A stretch of 64,000 bases of DNA from Nitrogeniibacter mangrovi (GTDB taxonomy: Bacteria; Pseudomonadota; Gammaproteobacteria; Burkholderiales; Rhodocyclaceae): contig NZ_CP048836.1 of the NCBI RefSeq assembly GCF_010983895.1, positions 62,001 to 126,000 of the forward strand. Reading direction: 5' to 3'. The position numbers were made by a program, and so were the translations under genes. Every line of letters starts with the position of its first letter. Positions within the stretch are counted from its first letter, which is position 1. The notes beneath the pieces were generated by a model. That model searched no databases. It saw only the letters and a list, made by a program, of their open reading frames with translations, and was not told where the DNA came from. This document shows positions 52,100-60,550 of this stretch, piece after piece.

Positions 52100-52369
52100 T
52101 TAGCGCACCGCCTTAGTAGCCACGAAGCCCCCGATACCGCAGCCGATGACAGTGACGAACACAATGACCAACTGTCGCAGATCACGCGACCCGGGAGCAA
52201 ACTTGCGCGCCAGAATGCTACTGAGAAATATTGATGCCAGGCCGAACGCGAAAAAGACACCAATTGCATAGTAGATGTGATTGAAGGCACTCCCGGCTGC
52301 CTCCGGTAGCTTTGCGAAAGCACTTGCTGACCAATTAAACAGCGCCGCAGCCAATATGCGTGATTTCAT
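52100..52369 (-). CDS. First integron cassette: small two-helix membrane protein
   Basis: 89-residue protein from ATG 52369, 10 bases after the attI crossover box, so it is the promoter-proximal cassette. Two predicted membrane helices ([21 protein letters not shown] and [18 protein letters not shown]) are joined by a basic loop ([13 protein letters not shown]). No family is recognised; small two-helix membrane proteins are frequent in cassettes. Confidence 0.7.
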   Translation of the reverse strand: MKSRILAAALFNWSASAFAKLPEAAGSAFNHIYYAIGVFFAFGLASIFLSSILARKFAPGSRDLRQLVIVFVTVIGCGIGGFVATKAVR

Positions 52370-52378
52370 ATCTGAGTA

Positions 52379-52438
52379 CCCCAACTTTGTTTTAGGGCGA
52401 CAGATTTGCTGCGTAACATCGTTTTTGCTCCATAACAT
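52379..52438 (-). other. Class-1-like integron attI site
   Basis: Read on the minus strand: direct repeats ATGTTATGGAGCA (52426-52438) and ATGTTACGCAGCA (52407-52419), then GTCGCCCTAAAACAAAGTT and the crossover box GTTGGGG at 52385-52379. The two repeats and the CGCCCTAAAACAAAGTT run are those of attI1 of class 1 integrons. It separates the integrase remnant from the first cassette, as expected. Confidence 0.9.
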
Positions 52439-52502
52439 CGGCCCCAAAAATGCGCTTTTCACGACAGGTATGCGGATACCAAGCTGTACAAAAACACCGC
52501 CT

Positions 52503-52661
52503 ATGCCGCCCACGAAAAGCGTCTTCGACCAGCTGCCGCCGCTTCGCTCGGCCAACATCCTCGACCAGTTACGCGAGCGCATCCGTTACCTGCATTACAG
52601 CTTACGAACAGAGCAGGCGTATGTCCATTGGGTTCGCGCTTTCATTCGTTTTCACGGCGTC
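52503..52661 (+). pseudogene. intI1: Truncated integron integrase IntI1-like, N-terminal remnant
   Basis: 53 codons from ATG 52503 encode [20 protein letters not shown] and [20 protein letters not shown], practically the N-terminal SAM-like domain of IntI1. The frame then runs into a REP-like repeat at 52668, so the catalytic domain with the Arg-His-Arg-Tyr set is missing and the protein cannot recombine. The remnant keeps the Arg and His (Arg35, His42) that correspond to IntI1 R32/H39, the pair associated with the PcW promoter. Confidence 0.92.
52599..52627 (-). promoter_or_regulatory. PcW-type cassette promoter inside the intI remnant
   Basis: On the minus strand: TGGACA (52627-52622), a 17-base spacer, TAAGCT (52604-52599). 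These are exactly the -35 and -10 of the PcW variant of class 1 integrons. It points through attI into the cassette genes. Confidence 0.9.
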
Positions 52662-52667
52662 GGCCCG

Positions 52668-52757
52668 TGTAGGGAGGAAAGGCAAAGCGCCTTCCGTCGT
52701 GTGCGCAAATCGAAGCGGGGCCATTCGGCGGATGACGCGCCGCTCATCCGCCCTGCA
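52668..52757. repeat. REP-like repeat pair that truncates intI
   Basis: GTAGGGAGGAAAGGCAAAGC and an opposite-facing GGCGGATGACGCGCCGCTCA copy form a diverged doublet of the dispersed family. It begins within ten bases of the last integrase-like codon, so insertion or recombination at the repeat probably removed the rest of intI. Confidence 0.7.
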
Positions 52758-52813
52758 TGCAGGCAAGCGCGCCCGGCCGAAGTTGGACCGCCGCTCGACC
52801 GCCGGGCCACCCG

Positions 52814-53707
52814 TCACTCCGAGGCCAGCAGCACCGCGCTCGCGCCCCCGATCACGTCCGCGACCAGATCCGCGATCAGGCGCACGCGGGGGGAGCGTTT
52901 GACGTCCGGGTGCATGACCAGCCAGATGTCGCGAACGATGTCGCAGCCGGGCGGGTCGATCGGGGCCACCGAGGGGTCGTCGGCGGCGAGGAAGTGGGGG
53001 AGCACGGTGACGCCGAGGCCGTGGCGGGCGGCGCCGAGCAGGGCGGCCAGGTCGTTGCTGCGGAACACGAAGCGGCGGGTGCCGGCGATGTCGCGCAGCC
53101 ACCGCTGCTGGGGCACTTGCACGAGCGGGTCGTCATAGCCCAGGAAGGTCCACTCGTGCGCCGGGCGCTGGGCATAGCCGCGCGCGCCGTACAGGCCGTA
53201 GCCCATCCGGCCGATGGGGCGGGTGGCCAGCCCGGGGGCGGTGGGGCGCGACAGGCGGATCGCCAGATCGGCCTCGCCACGGGCGAGGTTGGCGTCGCGC
53301 GCTTCGCCGATCACCTCCAGATCGATGTTGGGCCAGCGATCGCGCCGGGCGGCCAGGGCGGGGACCAGGAAATGGCCGGCGAACACCGGTGGCGCGGAGA
53401 GGCGCACGGTGCCCTGCAGGGACGAGACGCCGAGAGCGGTGCGGGAGAAGGCCTGCGCTTCGTCGTCCATCCGCCCGGCCTGGGCCATGAGCGTCTCGCC
53501 CTCGGCGGTCAGTGACCAGCCGCGGGGCAGGCGATCGAACAGGCGAATGCCGAGGGCGTGTTCGAGCGCCTCGACCCGGCGTGCCACGGTGGTGTGCTCG
53601 ACGCCCAGCGTGCGCGCGGCGCCGGACAGACTGCCCTGGCGCGCCAGGGCGAGAAAATGGCGCACGTCGTCCCACTGCAGGCGGTTCGGTTCGGGGGTCG
53701 GGCTCAT
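52814..53707 (-). CDS. LysR-family transcriptional regulator
   Basis: 297-residue regulator from ATG 53707. The DNA-binding part is [20 protein letters not shown] with [21 protein letters not shown], followed by a LysR substrate domain ([20 protein letters not shown]). It belongs to the AaeR/DsdC-like branch common beside small oxidoreductases. It is divergent from the quinone oxidoreductase gene, and repeats such as TGTGCA-AA-TGTGCACA and GTGAT-TCTG-ATCAC in the 99-base gap may be its sites. Confidence 0.87.
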   Translation of the reverse strand: MSPTPEPNRLQWDDVRHFLALARQGSLSGAARTLGVEHTTVARRVEALEHALGIRLFDRLPRGWSLTAEGETLMAQAGRMDDEAQAFSRTALGVSSLQGTVRLSAPPVFAGHFLVPALAARRDRWPNIDLEVIGEARDANLARGEADLAIRLSRPTAPGLATRPIGRMGYGLYGARGYAQRPAHEWTFLGYDDPLVQVPQQRWLRDIAGTRRFVFRSNDLAALLGAARHGLGVTVLPHFLAADDPSVAPIDPPGCDIVRDIWLVMHPDVKRSPRVRLIADLVADVIGGASAVLLASE

Positions 53708-53806
53708 TGTGCAAATGTGCACACTATGTGCGAATGATTGTGGAATTGTTGGGTGATTCTGATCACCTTAAGCTGCCCGTGCAAGTTCAATTCCACGGAG
53801 CCCGGC

Positions 53807-54817
53807 ATGTCTTCTCAAGTCCTCACCCGGTCGGATTCGCGCATGGCGGATCAGGTGTTCATCGAGCAGCCCGGCGATGTTGGCCAGCTCAGGCGGCGTC
53901 GTGTCGCGCTGGCGCCGCCGGCGGCCGGCGAGGTGCGCATCCGCCATACCGCGATCGGGGTCAATTTCGTCGATATCTACCATCGCACCGGCCGCTATGC
54001 GCTACCGGCCCTGCCCGCGGTGCTCGGCGCCGAGGCCGCCGGCGTGGTCGAGGCCGTCGGGCCGGGGGGCGGGCACCTGCGGGTGGGCCAGCGGGTGGCC
54101 TACGCCGGCGCGCCGGTGGGCAGCTACGCCAGCGCCCGCAACCTGCCGGCCGAGCGGGCCGTGCCGCTGCCCGACGACATCGGCGACGACACCGTGGCCA
54201 GTGTGTTGCTGCGCGGCATTACGGCCCACATGCTGTTTTCCCGGGTGTGGCCGCTCAAGGCGGGCGATACGCTCCTGGTTCATGCGGCGGCCGGCGGCCT
54301 TGGTCTGGTGCTGGTGCAGTGGGCCAGGGCGCTGGGGGCGCGGGTGATCGGCACGGTCGGCGCCGAAGCGAAGGCGGATCTGGCGCGGCGACACGGCCTC
54401 GATGCGGCGATCCGCTATCGCGAGACCGACTTCGTCGAGGCCGTCATGGCCCTGACGGACGGGCGCGGGGTCGACTTCGCCATCGACGGCATCGGCGGCC
54501 AGACCCTGCCGCGGACGCTGCGCGCGGTGCGGCCCTTCGGCGCGGTGGCCAGCATCGGCCAGGTGGACGGCGAGACCGGGCCGATCGATCCGGCCCTGCT
54601 GGGGCCGGCGCATCCGGTGGCGCTGAGCCGGCCGGGGGTGTTCGGCTTCATGGCCGATCCGGCGCAGTATCGTGAGGGCGTGACGGCCACCTTCGCGCGG
54701 CTGCGCGACGGCCTGAGGGCCAACGTGGGGGCGGTGCTGCCCCTGGCGCAGGCGGCCGAGGCCCAGCGCCGGCTGGCGGCGGGCGAGAGCACCGGCGCCC
54801 TGTTGCTGCGCCCCTGA
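53807..54817 (+). CDS. NADPH:quinone oxidoreductase, zeta-crystallin-like MDR family
   Basis: 336-residue medium-chain reductase from ATG 53807 with ACGGAG upstream. It has the GroES-like N-terminal domain with IGVNFVDIYHRTGRY, the Qor signature, and the Rossmann motif VHAAAGGLGLVLVQWARALG. Zinc ligands are absent, as expected for Qor, which reduces quinones by one or two electrons with NADPH. It probably protects against aromatic or quinone stress, and its divergent LysR neighbour is the likely regulator. Confidence 0.9.
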   Translation: MSSQVLTRSDSRMADQVFIEQPGDVGQLRRRRVALAPPAAGEVRIRHTAIGVNFVDIYHRTGRYALPALPAVLGAEAAGVVEAVGPGGGHLRVGQRVAYAGAPVGSYASARNLPAERAVPLPDDIGDDTVASVLLRGITAHMLFSRVWPLKAGDTLLVHAAAGGLGLVLVQWARALGARVIGTVGAEAKADLARRHGLDAAIRYRETDFVEAVMALTDGRGVDFAIDGIGGQTLPRTLRAVRPFGAVASIGQVDGETGPIDPALLGPAHPVALSRPGVFGFMADPAQYREGVTATFARLRDGLRANVGAVLPLAQAAEAQRRLAAGESTGALLLRP

Positions 54818-54835
54818 ATGCAAGGAGAACACACC

Positions 54836-55129
54836 ATGCTGTATCTGATCATGCTGACCTATCGGCGTCCGCTGGCGGAGGTGGATGCGCAGCTGGCGGC
54901 CCATCGCGCGTTCCTCGAACGGCATTACGACGCCGGCCACTTTCTGATGTCGGGGCCGCGCGAGCCGCGCACCGGCGGGATCATCCTGGCCCGGGCCGCG
55001 TCGGCCGCGGCGGTGGCCGAGTGGGTGTCCGAGGACCCGTTCAAGCAGGCCGGTGTGGCCGACTACGAGGTCGTTGGGTGGCGGCCGGGCATGGCCGCGC
55101 CGGGCTGGCCGCTCGACGCGGCGGGCTGA
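54836..55129 (+). CDS. YciI-like protein
   Basis: 97-residue protein from ATG 54836 behind AAGGAG. The ferredoxin-like YciI fold is recognisable: MLYLIMLTYRRPLAEVDAQL, AHRAFLERHYDAGHFLMSGP, and AEWVSEDPFKQAGVADYEVV with the conserved His and Asp. YciI relatives may be small dehydrochlorinase-like or muconolactone-isomerase-like enzymes. It follows the quinone reductase gene by 18 bases and is probably cotranscribed. A GC-rich hairpin (CCCCGCGCC/GGCGCGGGG) lies 15-40 bases after its stop. Confidence 0.82.
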   Translation: MLYLIMLTYRRPLAEVDAQLAAHRAFLERHYDAGHFLMSGPREPRTGGIILARAASAAAVAEWVSEDPFKQAGVADYEVVGWRPGMAAPGWPLDAAG

Positions 55130-55179
55130 GCGCTCTGGGCGCCGCCCCGCGCCGATTCTGGCGGCGCGGGGCTAAACAG

Positions 55180-55225
55180 TTGATTCCAAATGAATTTGTT
55201 GCGACGCAGCTTGACCATTTTGTCA
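55180..55225. promoter_or_regulatory. Candidate DmpR upstream activator sites
   Basis: Two imperfect inverted repeats, TTGATT-CCA-AATGAATT (55180-55196) and TTGACCATTTTGTCA (55211-55225), lie 100-145 bases upstream of the sigma-54 promoter. Both carry the TTGA..TCAA-like arms of XylR/DmpR sites. A further CGTCAG/CTGACG repeat is at about 55251-55269. Confidence 0.55.
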
Positions 55226-55322
55226 GGCGTTCGGGGCAGGTGTTCAAAATCGTCAGGCGAGGGCTGACGCCTTTTTCGCCGTAAATCTCGAGAATCCATC
55301 CAAATCAATCACTTGGCTCCCC

Positions 55323-55338
55323 TGGCACGGCCCCTGCA
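55323..55338 (+). promoter_or_regulatory. Sigma-54 promoter of the phenol operon
   Basis: TGGCAC-GGCCC-CTGCA matches the -24/-12 consensus with GG and GC ten bases apart. It is 84 bases before the ferredoxin ATG. With the DmpR-like gene 6 kb upstream, it should be the phenol-inducible promoter. Confidence 0.85.
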
Positions 55339-55421
55339 TTAATGGGGCTGAGGGCGCGATTAGAAAAACTGATTCCCGCGCCCGGCTGACGGATTCGTCA
55401 GGACATGCAGGAGGAGACGCC

Positions 55422-55760
55422 ATGCCTTATCAGGTCACCATCGAAGAGACCGGCGAGCGCTACACGTGCGGTGAGCAGGAGAACCTGCTGATCGCCATGG
55501 CCCGTTCCGGTCGTCGCGGCATCCCGGTGGGGTGCCGTGGGGGTGGCTGTGGCGTCTGCAAGGTGGAGGTCACGGCCGGGGACTACGAGACCCGCGCCAT
55601 GAGCTGCCAGCATGTCACCGAGGAGGATCGGGCCGAGCGTCGTTTGCTCGCCTGCCGTGTGTTTCCCCGGGGTGATGTGTCAGTGAAGGTGCTGGGCAAG
55701 ATGCACAAGGCGGTCTGTACGAACGCCGGTTTGCGCCCGACAGAGAAAACCAAAATCTGA
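55422..55760 (+). CDS. dmpQ: Plant-type [2Fe-2S] ferredoxin (XylT/DmpQ type)
   Basis: 112-residue ferredoxin with cluster ligands Cys38, Cys43, Cys46 (VGCRGGGCGVCKVEV) and Cys78 (LLACRVFP). XylT/DmpQ proteins re-reduce the active-site iron of catechol 2,3-dioxygenase after oxidative inactivation, and the dioxygenase gene follows 21 bases later. It is first in the operon behind the sigma-54 promoter; in Pseudomonas CF600 the equivalent gene sits after dmpP, so the order differs here. Confidence 0.88.
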   Translation: MPYQVTIEETGERYTCGEQENLLIAMARSGRRGIPVGCRGGGCGVCKVEVTAGDYETRAMSCQHVTEEDRAERRLLACRVFPRGDVSVKVLGKMHKAVCTNAGLRPTEKTKI

Positions 55761-55781
55761 TTCATTGAGGAGGAGATCCAA

Positions 55782-56717
55782 ATGGCAATGACCGGTGTTT
55801 TGCGTCCGGGGCATGCGCAGCTGCGCGTGCTGAATCTGGAAGAAGGGGTGCGCCACTATCGTGACGTGCTGGGCATGGTGGAAACCGGTCGCGACGCGCA
55901 GGGCCGGGTCTACCTGAAGTGCTGGGACGAGCGCGACCACAACAGCCTGATCCTGCGCGAGTCCGATCGCGCCGGGATCGACTTCTTCGCCTTCAAGGTG
56001 CTCGACGAGGCGACCCTGGACAAGCTCGAGCGCGATCTGCAGGAATACGGCCTGACGACCGAACGCATCCCGGCGGGCGAGTTGATGGAGACCGGCGAGC
56101 GCGTGCGCTTCGAGATCCCCAGCGGCCACAAGATCGAGCTCTACGCCACCAAGACCCAGGTGGGCAACGGCCTCCAGGTGACCAATCCGGCGCCGTGGAC
56201 CCCGGCCGCGGAGAAGGGCATCGCGCCGGTGCGCCTGGACCACTGCCTGCTGTACGGCCCGAACATCGCCGAGGTGAAGAAGCTCTTCTGCGAGGTGCTG
56301 GGCTTCTATCTGGTGGAGCGCGTGCTCGGCCCGGACGGCGAGGGCGAGGCGGCGATCTGGCTGTCCTGTTCGCACAAGGTGCACGACATCGCGTTCGTCG
56401 AGCATCCGGAGCCGGGCAAGCTGCATCACCTGTCCTTCCTGCTCGAGAGCTGGGAAGAGGTGCTGCGTGCCGGCGACATCCTGGCCATGAACAAGGTGCC
56501 CATCGACATCGGCCCCACCCGCCACGGCATCACCCGCGGCTGCACCATCTACGCCTGGGATCCGTCGGGCAACCGTTTCGAGACCTTCATGGGCGGCTAC
56601 CAGCCGTATCCGGACTACGAGCCCACCACCTGGACCTTCGACGGCCTGGGCGAGGGCGGCGGCCTCGACTACCCGCAGCGCAAGCTGCACGAGAGCTTCC
56701 TCACCGTGGTGACCTGA
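55782..56717 (+). CDS. dmpB: Catechol 2,3-dioxygenase (extradiol, XylE/DmpB family)
   Basis: 311-residue Fe(II) enzyme that opens catechol next to the hydroxyls to give 2-hydroxymuconic semialdehyde. There are two vicinal-oxygen-chelate domains. Metal ligands by alignment are His154 (RLDHCLLYGP), His216 (KLHHLSFLL) and Glu267 (SGNRFETFMGG); active-site His201 (KVHDIAF), His248 (GPTRHGITRG) and Tyr257 are also present. AAGGAG-like ribosome site before ATG 55782. The enzymes after ring opening are not in the window. Confidence 0.95.
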   Translation: MAMTGVLRPGHAQLRVLNLEEGVRHYRDVLGMVETGRDAQGRVYLKCWDERDHNSLILRESDRAGIDFFAFKVLDEATLDKLERDLQEYGLTTERIPAGELMETGERVRFEIPSGHKIELYATKTQVGNGLQVTNPAPWTPAAEKGIAPVRLDHCLLYGPNIAEVKKLFCEVLGFYLVERVLGPDGEGEAAIWLSCSHKVHDIAFVEHPEPGKLHHLSFLLESWEEVLRAGDILAMNKVPIDIGPTRHGITRGCTIYAWDPSGNRFETFMGGYQPYPDYEPTTWTFDGLGEGGGLDYPQRKLHESFLTVVT

Positions 56718-56775
56718 TCACCGCCTGACGCCGGGTCCCGCGGTGCGGGACCCGAACCCCAAGGAGATGCCCATC

Positions 56776-57054
56776 ATGGCAAGCCATCCGACCGCCCCCG
56801 GGGCGGGCCGGCAGGGCGGCTTCGACCCCATGCGCAAGTACGTGCGGGTGCGCGAGCTGCGTCCGGACCGCTTCGTCGAGTTCGACTTCGCCATCGGCGA
56901 GCCGGACATCTACGTGGAAATGATCCTCCACGCCGACGCCTTCGACGACTTCTGTGCCCTGAACCAGGTGACCTTCCTCACCGATGCGCCGAGCGCCTCG
57001 GGCGACCAGCAGCAGTGGCGCCTGAGCGAGGTCTCGGGGCGCCAATTCAAATAA
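56776..57054 (+). CDS. dmpK: Phenol hydroxylase assembly protein DmpK
   Basis: 92-residue protein from ATG 56776 behind AAGGAGATG. It matches the DmpK/PhK family (FDPMRKYVRVRELRPDRFVEF, YVEMILHADAFDDFCALNQV), a small factor needed for assembly of the apo-oxygenase but not for catalysis. It starts the canonical K-L-M-N-O-P block. Confidence 0.92.
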   Translation: MASHPTAPGAGRQGGFDPMRKYVRVRELRPDRFVEFDFAIGEPDIYVEMILHADAFDDFCALNQVTFLTDAPSASGDQQQWRLSEVSGRQFK

Positions 57055-57088
57055 ACCGGCCCGCGACGGGCCCCACGGAGACGACCCC

Positions 57089-58081
57089 ATGCAGATTGAC
57101 CTTCGCACCGTCAGCATCAAGCCGTTGCGCAACACCTTCGACCACCTGGTGCGCCGCTTCGGCGACAAGCCCGCCTCGCGCTACCAGGAAGGCAGCTACG
57201 AGATCCAGGCCGACGCCAACCTCCAGTACCGCCCCAGCTGGGATCCGGAGCACGAGCTGCACGACCCGAAGCGCACCGCCCTGGTCATGGCGGACTGGTA
57301 CGCCTTCAAGGACCCGCGCCAGTTCTACTACGGCACCTACACCCTGACCCGGGCGCGCCAGCAGGACTCCGCCGAGGCCAACTTCGACTTCGTCGAGACC
57401 CGCGGCCTGCTCGCCCAGCTGGGCGATGACGACCGCCGGCTCGCCCTCGAGGTGCTGATGCCGCTGCGCCATGCCGCCTGGGGCGCCAACATGAACAACA
57501 CCGGCATGTGCGCGGACGGCTACGGCACGCTGATCACCCAGCCCTGCATGTTCGCCGCCATGGACAACCTGGGCGTGGCCCAGTACCTGACCCGCGTCGG
57601 CCTGGCCCTTGGCGACACCGAGGCGCTCGCGGCCGGCCGTGAAGCCTGGATCAACGACGCCGCCTGGCAGCCGCTGCGCCGCCTGGTGGAGAAGACGCTG
57701 GTCACCCGCGACTGGTTCGAGCTGCTGGTGGCGCAGAACTTCGTCAGCGACGGCCTGCTGTACCCGCTGATCTACGAGCAGTTCGTGGACACCCGCCTCG
57801 GTGCCCGGGGCGGTGCCGGCGTCTCCCTGATGTGCGTGTTCATGACCGAGTGGCATGCCGAGATGCGCAAGTGGATCGACGCGGTCATCAAGACCGCCGC
57901 CAAGGAATCGGAAGCCAACCGCGACCTGCTCACCGGCTGGACCCGCACCTGGCGCGACCGCGCCGTCGAGGCGCTCGGCCCGATCGCCGATAAGGCCTTC
58001 GGCACCGACGCCGCCGCCATCCTCGACACCATCACCCAATCCTTCAACGCCCGCGCCGCCAAGCTCGGCCTCGACCTGTGA
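57089..58081 (+). CDS. dmpL: Phenol hydroxylase oxygenase beta subunit DmpL
   Basis: 330-residue beta subunit of the (alpha-beta-gamma)2 diiron hydroxylase. It has the ferritin-like helical fold without metal ligands; visible family segments are MQIDLRTVSIKPLRNTF, RTALVMADWYAFKDPRQFYYGTYT and GVSLMCVFMTEWHAEMRKWID. It stabilises the DmpN alpha subunit. It begins 34 bases after dmpK with a GGAGACGACC site and is followed 9 bases later by dmpM. Confidence 0.95.
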   Translation: MQIDLRTVSIKPLRNTFDHLVRRFGDKPASRYQEGSYEIQADANLQYRPSWDPEHELHDPKRTALVMADWYAFKDPRQFYYGTYTLTRARQQDSAEANFDFVETRGLLAQLGDDDRRLALEVLMPLRHAAWGANMNNTGMCADGYGTLITQPCMFAAMDNLGVAQYLTRVGLALGDTEALAAGREAWINDAAWQPLRRLVEKTLVTRDWFELLVAQNFVSDGLLYPLIYEQFVDTRLGARGGAGVSLMCVFMTEWHAEMRKWIDAVIKTAAKESEANRDLLTGWTRTWRDRAVEALGPIADKAFGTDAAAILDTITQSFNARAAKLGLDL

Positions 58082-58090
58082 GATCCCGCC

Positions 58091-58360
58091 ATGTCTGACG
58101 TATTCATCGCCCTGCAAACCAACGAAGAAAGCCGCTACATCGTCGAGGCCCTGCTCCAGGACAACCCCAACGCGGTGGTGGACGAGCAACCCGCCATGGT
58201 GAAGATCAACGTGCCGCACAGCCTCGTGCTCAAGCGCGAAACCATGGAAGAGCTCATCGGCCGCCCCTACGACCTGCAGGAGATGCAGGTGCACCTGATC
58301 ACCCTGTCGGGGCACGTGGACGAGGACGAGGACGAATTCCGTCTGGCCTGGAACGACTGA
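58091..58360 (+). CDS. dmpM: Phenol hydroxylase effector protein DmpM
   Basis: 89-residue cofactor-free regulatory protein (MmoB/DmpM family) that binds the hydroxylase and tunes its activity. Family segments are VFIALQTNEESRYIVEALLQ, MVKINVPHSLVLKR and MEELIGRPYDLQEMQVHLI. It sits between dmpL and dmpN as in all phenol hydroxylase operons of this class. Confidence 0.95.
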   Translation: MSDVFIALQTNEESRYIVEALLQDNPNAVVDEQPAMVKINVPHSLVLKRETMEELIGRPYDLQEMQVHLITLSGHVDEDEDEFRLAWND

Positions 58361-58390
58361 GCCCCGAAGCAACAGAGAGGAGAACGACCC

Positions 58391-59941
58391 ATGGACATGT
58401 CCGTGAAGAAGAAACTGGGGCTGAAGGAAAAATACGCCCTGATGACCCGCGACCTGGGCTGGGAGCCCAGCTACGAGAAGCATGAGGATGTCTATCCCCT
58501 GATCCACTACGAGGGGCTGAAGATCCACGACTGGGACAAGTGGGAAGACCCGTTCCGCCTGACCATGGACTCCTACTGGAAGTACCAGGCCGAGAAGGAG
58601 CGCAAGCTGTACGCCATCATCGACGCGTACAACCAGAACAACGGCCACCTGAACGTGACCGACGCGCGCTACATCAACGCCATGAAGATCTTCCTGTCGG
58701 CGGTGCCGTCGCTGGAATACAACGCCCACCGCGGCTTCGCCCGCCTGGGCCGGCACATGGCCGGCGTCGGCCCGCAGGTGGCCTGCCAGATGCAGGCCAT
58801 CGACGAGCTGCGCCACGCCCAGACCCAGATCCACGCCATCTCCAACTACAACCGGTTCTACAACGGCATCCACGACTGGAAGCACATGAACGACCGGCTG
58901 TGGTACCTGTCGGTGCCCAAGAGCTTCTTCGAGGACGCCTGCACCTGCGGCCCCTTCGAATACATCATCGCGATCAGCTTCTCCTTCGAGTACGTGCTGA
59001 CCAACCTGGTGTTCGTGCCCTTCGTCTCGGGTGCGGCCTACAACGGCGACATGGGCACCATGACCTTCGGTTTCTCCGCCCAGTCGGACGAAGCCCGGCA
59101 CATGACCCTCGGCCTCGAAGTCATCAAGTTCATGCTCGAGCAGGACCCGGCCAACCTGCCCATCGTGCAGAAGTGGATCGACAAATGGACCTGGCGCGGC
59201 GTGCGCCTGCTGACCATCGTCGCCATGATGATGGACTACATGCTGCCCAAGCGCGTGATGAGCTGGAAGGAAGCCTGGGAGATCTACTTCGAGCAGAACG
59301 GCATGAGCCTGTTCAAGGACCTGGCCCGCTACGGCGTGAAGGTGCCGGAGTGCGTCGAGCAGATCAAGAAGGAGAAGAACCACATCTCCCACCAGGCGTG
59401 GACCACCTTCTACGCCGCCGCGCCGATGACCAACTTCCACACCTGGATTCCGAACGAGGACGAGCTCGACTGGCTGTCGGAGAAGTACCCGGAGACCTTC
59501 GACACCTACTACCGCCCGCGCTTCGAGTTCTTCCGCGAGCAGGCCGACAAGGGCGAGCGCTTCGTGAACCCCAACCTGCCGCAGCTGTGCCAGGTGTGCC
59601 AGATCCCGATGCTGTTCACCGAGCCGGACGACCCCACCCAGATCGCCTACCGCCAGGTGGAGCACCAGGGCGAGAAATACCACTTCTGCTCCGACCACTG
59701 CCAGCACATCTTCGAGAACGAGCCGGAGAAGTACGTCGAGGCCTGGCTGCCGGTGCATCAGATCATGCAGGGCAACTGCTTCGCCGAGGGCGACGACCCG
59801 ACCGCGCCGGACTTCAACCCGATCGCCTCGGTGCTCAGGTACTGGCACATCGAAAACGGCCGCGACAACGGCGACTTTGCCGGCTCCGAGGACGAGAAGA
59901 ACTTCGCCCAGTGGCGCGGCATGGCGACGTCCAACCAGTAA
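58391..59941 (+). CDS. dmpN: Phenol hydroxylase oxygenase alpha subunit DmpN (diiron)
   Basis: 516-residue catalytic subunit that hydroxylates phenol to catechol with O2. The diiron ligands are visible: Glu109 (SLEYNAHRG), Glu139 and His142 (DELRHAQ), Glu200 (FSFEYVL), Glu234 and His237 (DEARHMTLG). A C-terminal YHS-like metal motif (CQVCQIPML, FCSDHCQHIFENEP) is normal for this family. Length equals DmpN/PoxD. After its stop, a 237-base repeat-filled gap separates it from dmpO, where relatives have only a few bases. Confidence 0.97.
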   Translation: MDMSVKKKLGLKEKYALMTRDLGWEPSYEKHEDVYPLIHYEGLKIHDWDKWEDPFRLTMDSYWKYQAEKERKLYAIIDAYNQNNGHLNVTDARYINAMKIFLSAVPSLEYNAHRGFARLGRHMAGVGPQVACQMQAIDELRHAQTQIHAISNYNRFYNGIHDWKHMNDRLWYLSVPKSFFEDACTCGPFEYIIAISFSFEYVLTNLVFVPFVSGAAYNGDMGTMTFGFSAQSDEARHMTLGLEVIKFMLEQDPANLPIVQKWIDKWTWRGVRLLTIVAMMMDYMLPKRVMSWKEAWEIYFEQNGMSLFKDLARYGVKVPECVEQIKKEKNHISHQAWTTFYAAAPMTNFHTWIPNEDELDWLSEKYPETFDTYYRPRFEFFREQADKGERFVNPNLPQLCQVCQIPMLFTEPDDPTQIAYRQVEHQGEKYHFCSDHCQHIFENEPEKYVEAWLPVHQIMQGNCFAEGDDPTAPDFNPIASVLRYWHIENGRDNGDFAGSEDEKNFAQWRGMATSNQ

Positions 59942-59981
59942 CTGAACGGGGGATATCGGCGAGTGCCGGTGAAGTGACAGA

Positions 59982-60139
59982 CACCCTCCCCTTCAAGGGG
60001 AGGGCTGGGGTGGGGATGGGTTTCAACGGTGGCAACGCTCACCCCATCCCCCTCCCAACCTCCCCCTTGAAGGGGGAGGGGTCTAGACCGAACACAGCCG
60101 GCACGATCCGTAGGGCGGATAAGCGCAGCGCCATCCGCC
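59982..60139. repeat. Inverted repeat plus REP-like element inside the phenol operon
   Basis: At 59982-60021 and 60041-60082 two G/C-run arms (CTCCCCTTCAAGGGGAGGG, and CTCCCCCTTGAAGGGGGAGG facing back) form a large stem-loop of a type common between proteobacterial genes. At 60110-60139 a REP-like copy (GTAGGGCGGATAAGCGCAGC) follows. Together they fill the dmpN-dmpO gap. A stable stem here may attenuate transcription or fix mRNA ends. Confidence 0.85.
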
Positions 60140-60177
60140 AACCCACCGCAAAAACCCACAGGCTTCAGGAGACCGAC

Positions 60178-60537
60178 ATGTCCGTTCAATCCATTCGCCC
60201 CTTCGAGCCCGTCGTCAAGGACGCGGCCGCCAACTTCCATGGCATGCAGGTGGTGTACCTGTGCTGGGACAAACACCTCATGTTCTACGCCCCGGTCGCC
60301 AAGATGCTGCCACCGACCCTGACTTTCCAGCAGCTCATCGACACCGAGCTGACCCAGACCTACAGCCGGCATCCGGATTTCGCCCACATCGACTGGACCG
60401 CCGTGCAGTGGAGCAAGGACGGCGAGCCCTTCACCCCGGCGCTGGACACCTCCCTGCGTGAGAACGGCATCACCCACAAGAGCGCGATCCATTTCACCAC
60501 GCCGGGCCTGAACGGCCTCAACGGCACCGGATTCTGA
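60178..60537 (+). CDS. dmpO: Phenol hydroxylase gamma subunit DmpO
   Basis: 119-residue gamma subunit of the hydroxylase from ATG 60178 (CAGGAGACCGAC before it). Family segments are VQSIRPFEPVVKDAAANFHG, VVYLCWDKHLMFYAPVA and FAHIDWTAVQWSKDG. The start is clear because the repeat block ends just upstream. It still has its own ribosome site, so translation does not need coupling to dmpN. Confidence 0.94.
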   Translation: MSVQSIRPFEPVVKDAAANFHGMQVVYLCWDKHLMFYAPVAKMLPPTLTFQQLIDTELTQTYSRHPDFAHIDWTAVQWSKDGEPFTPALDTSLRENGITHKSAIHFTTPGLNGLNGTGF

Positions 60538-60550
60538 AGCGGAGGTTGGC

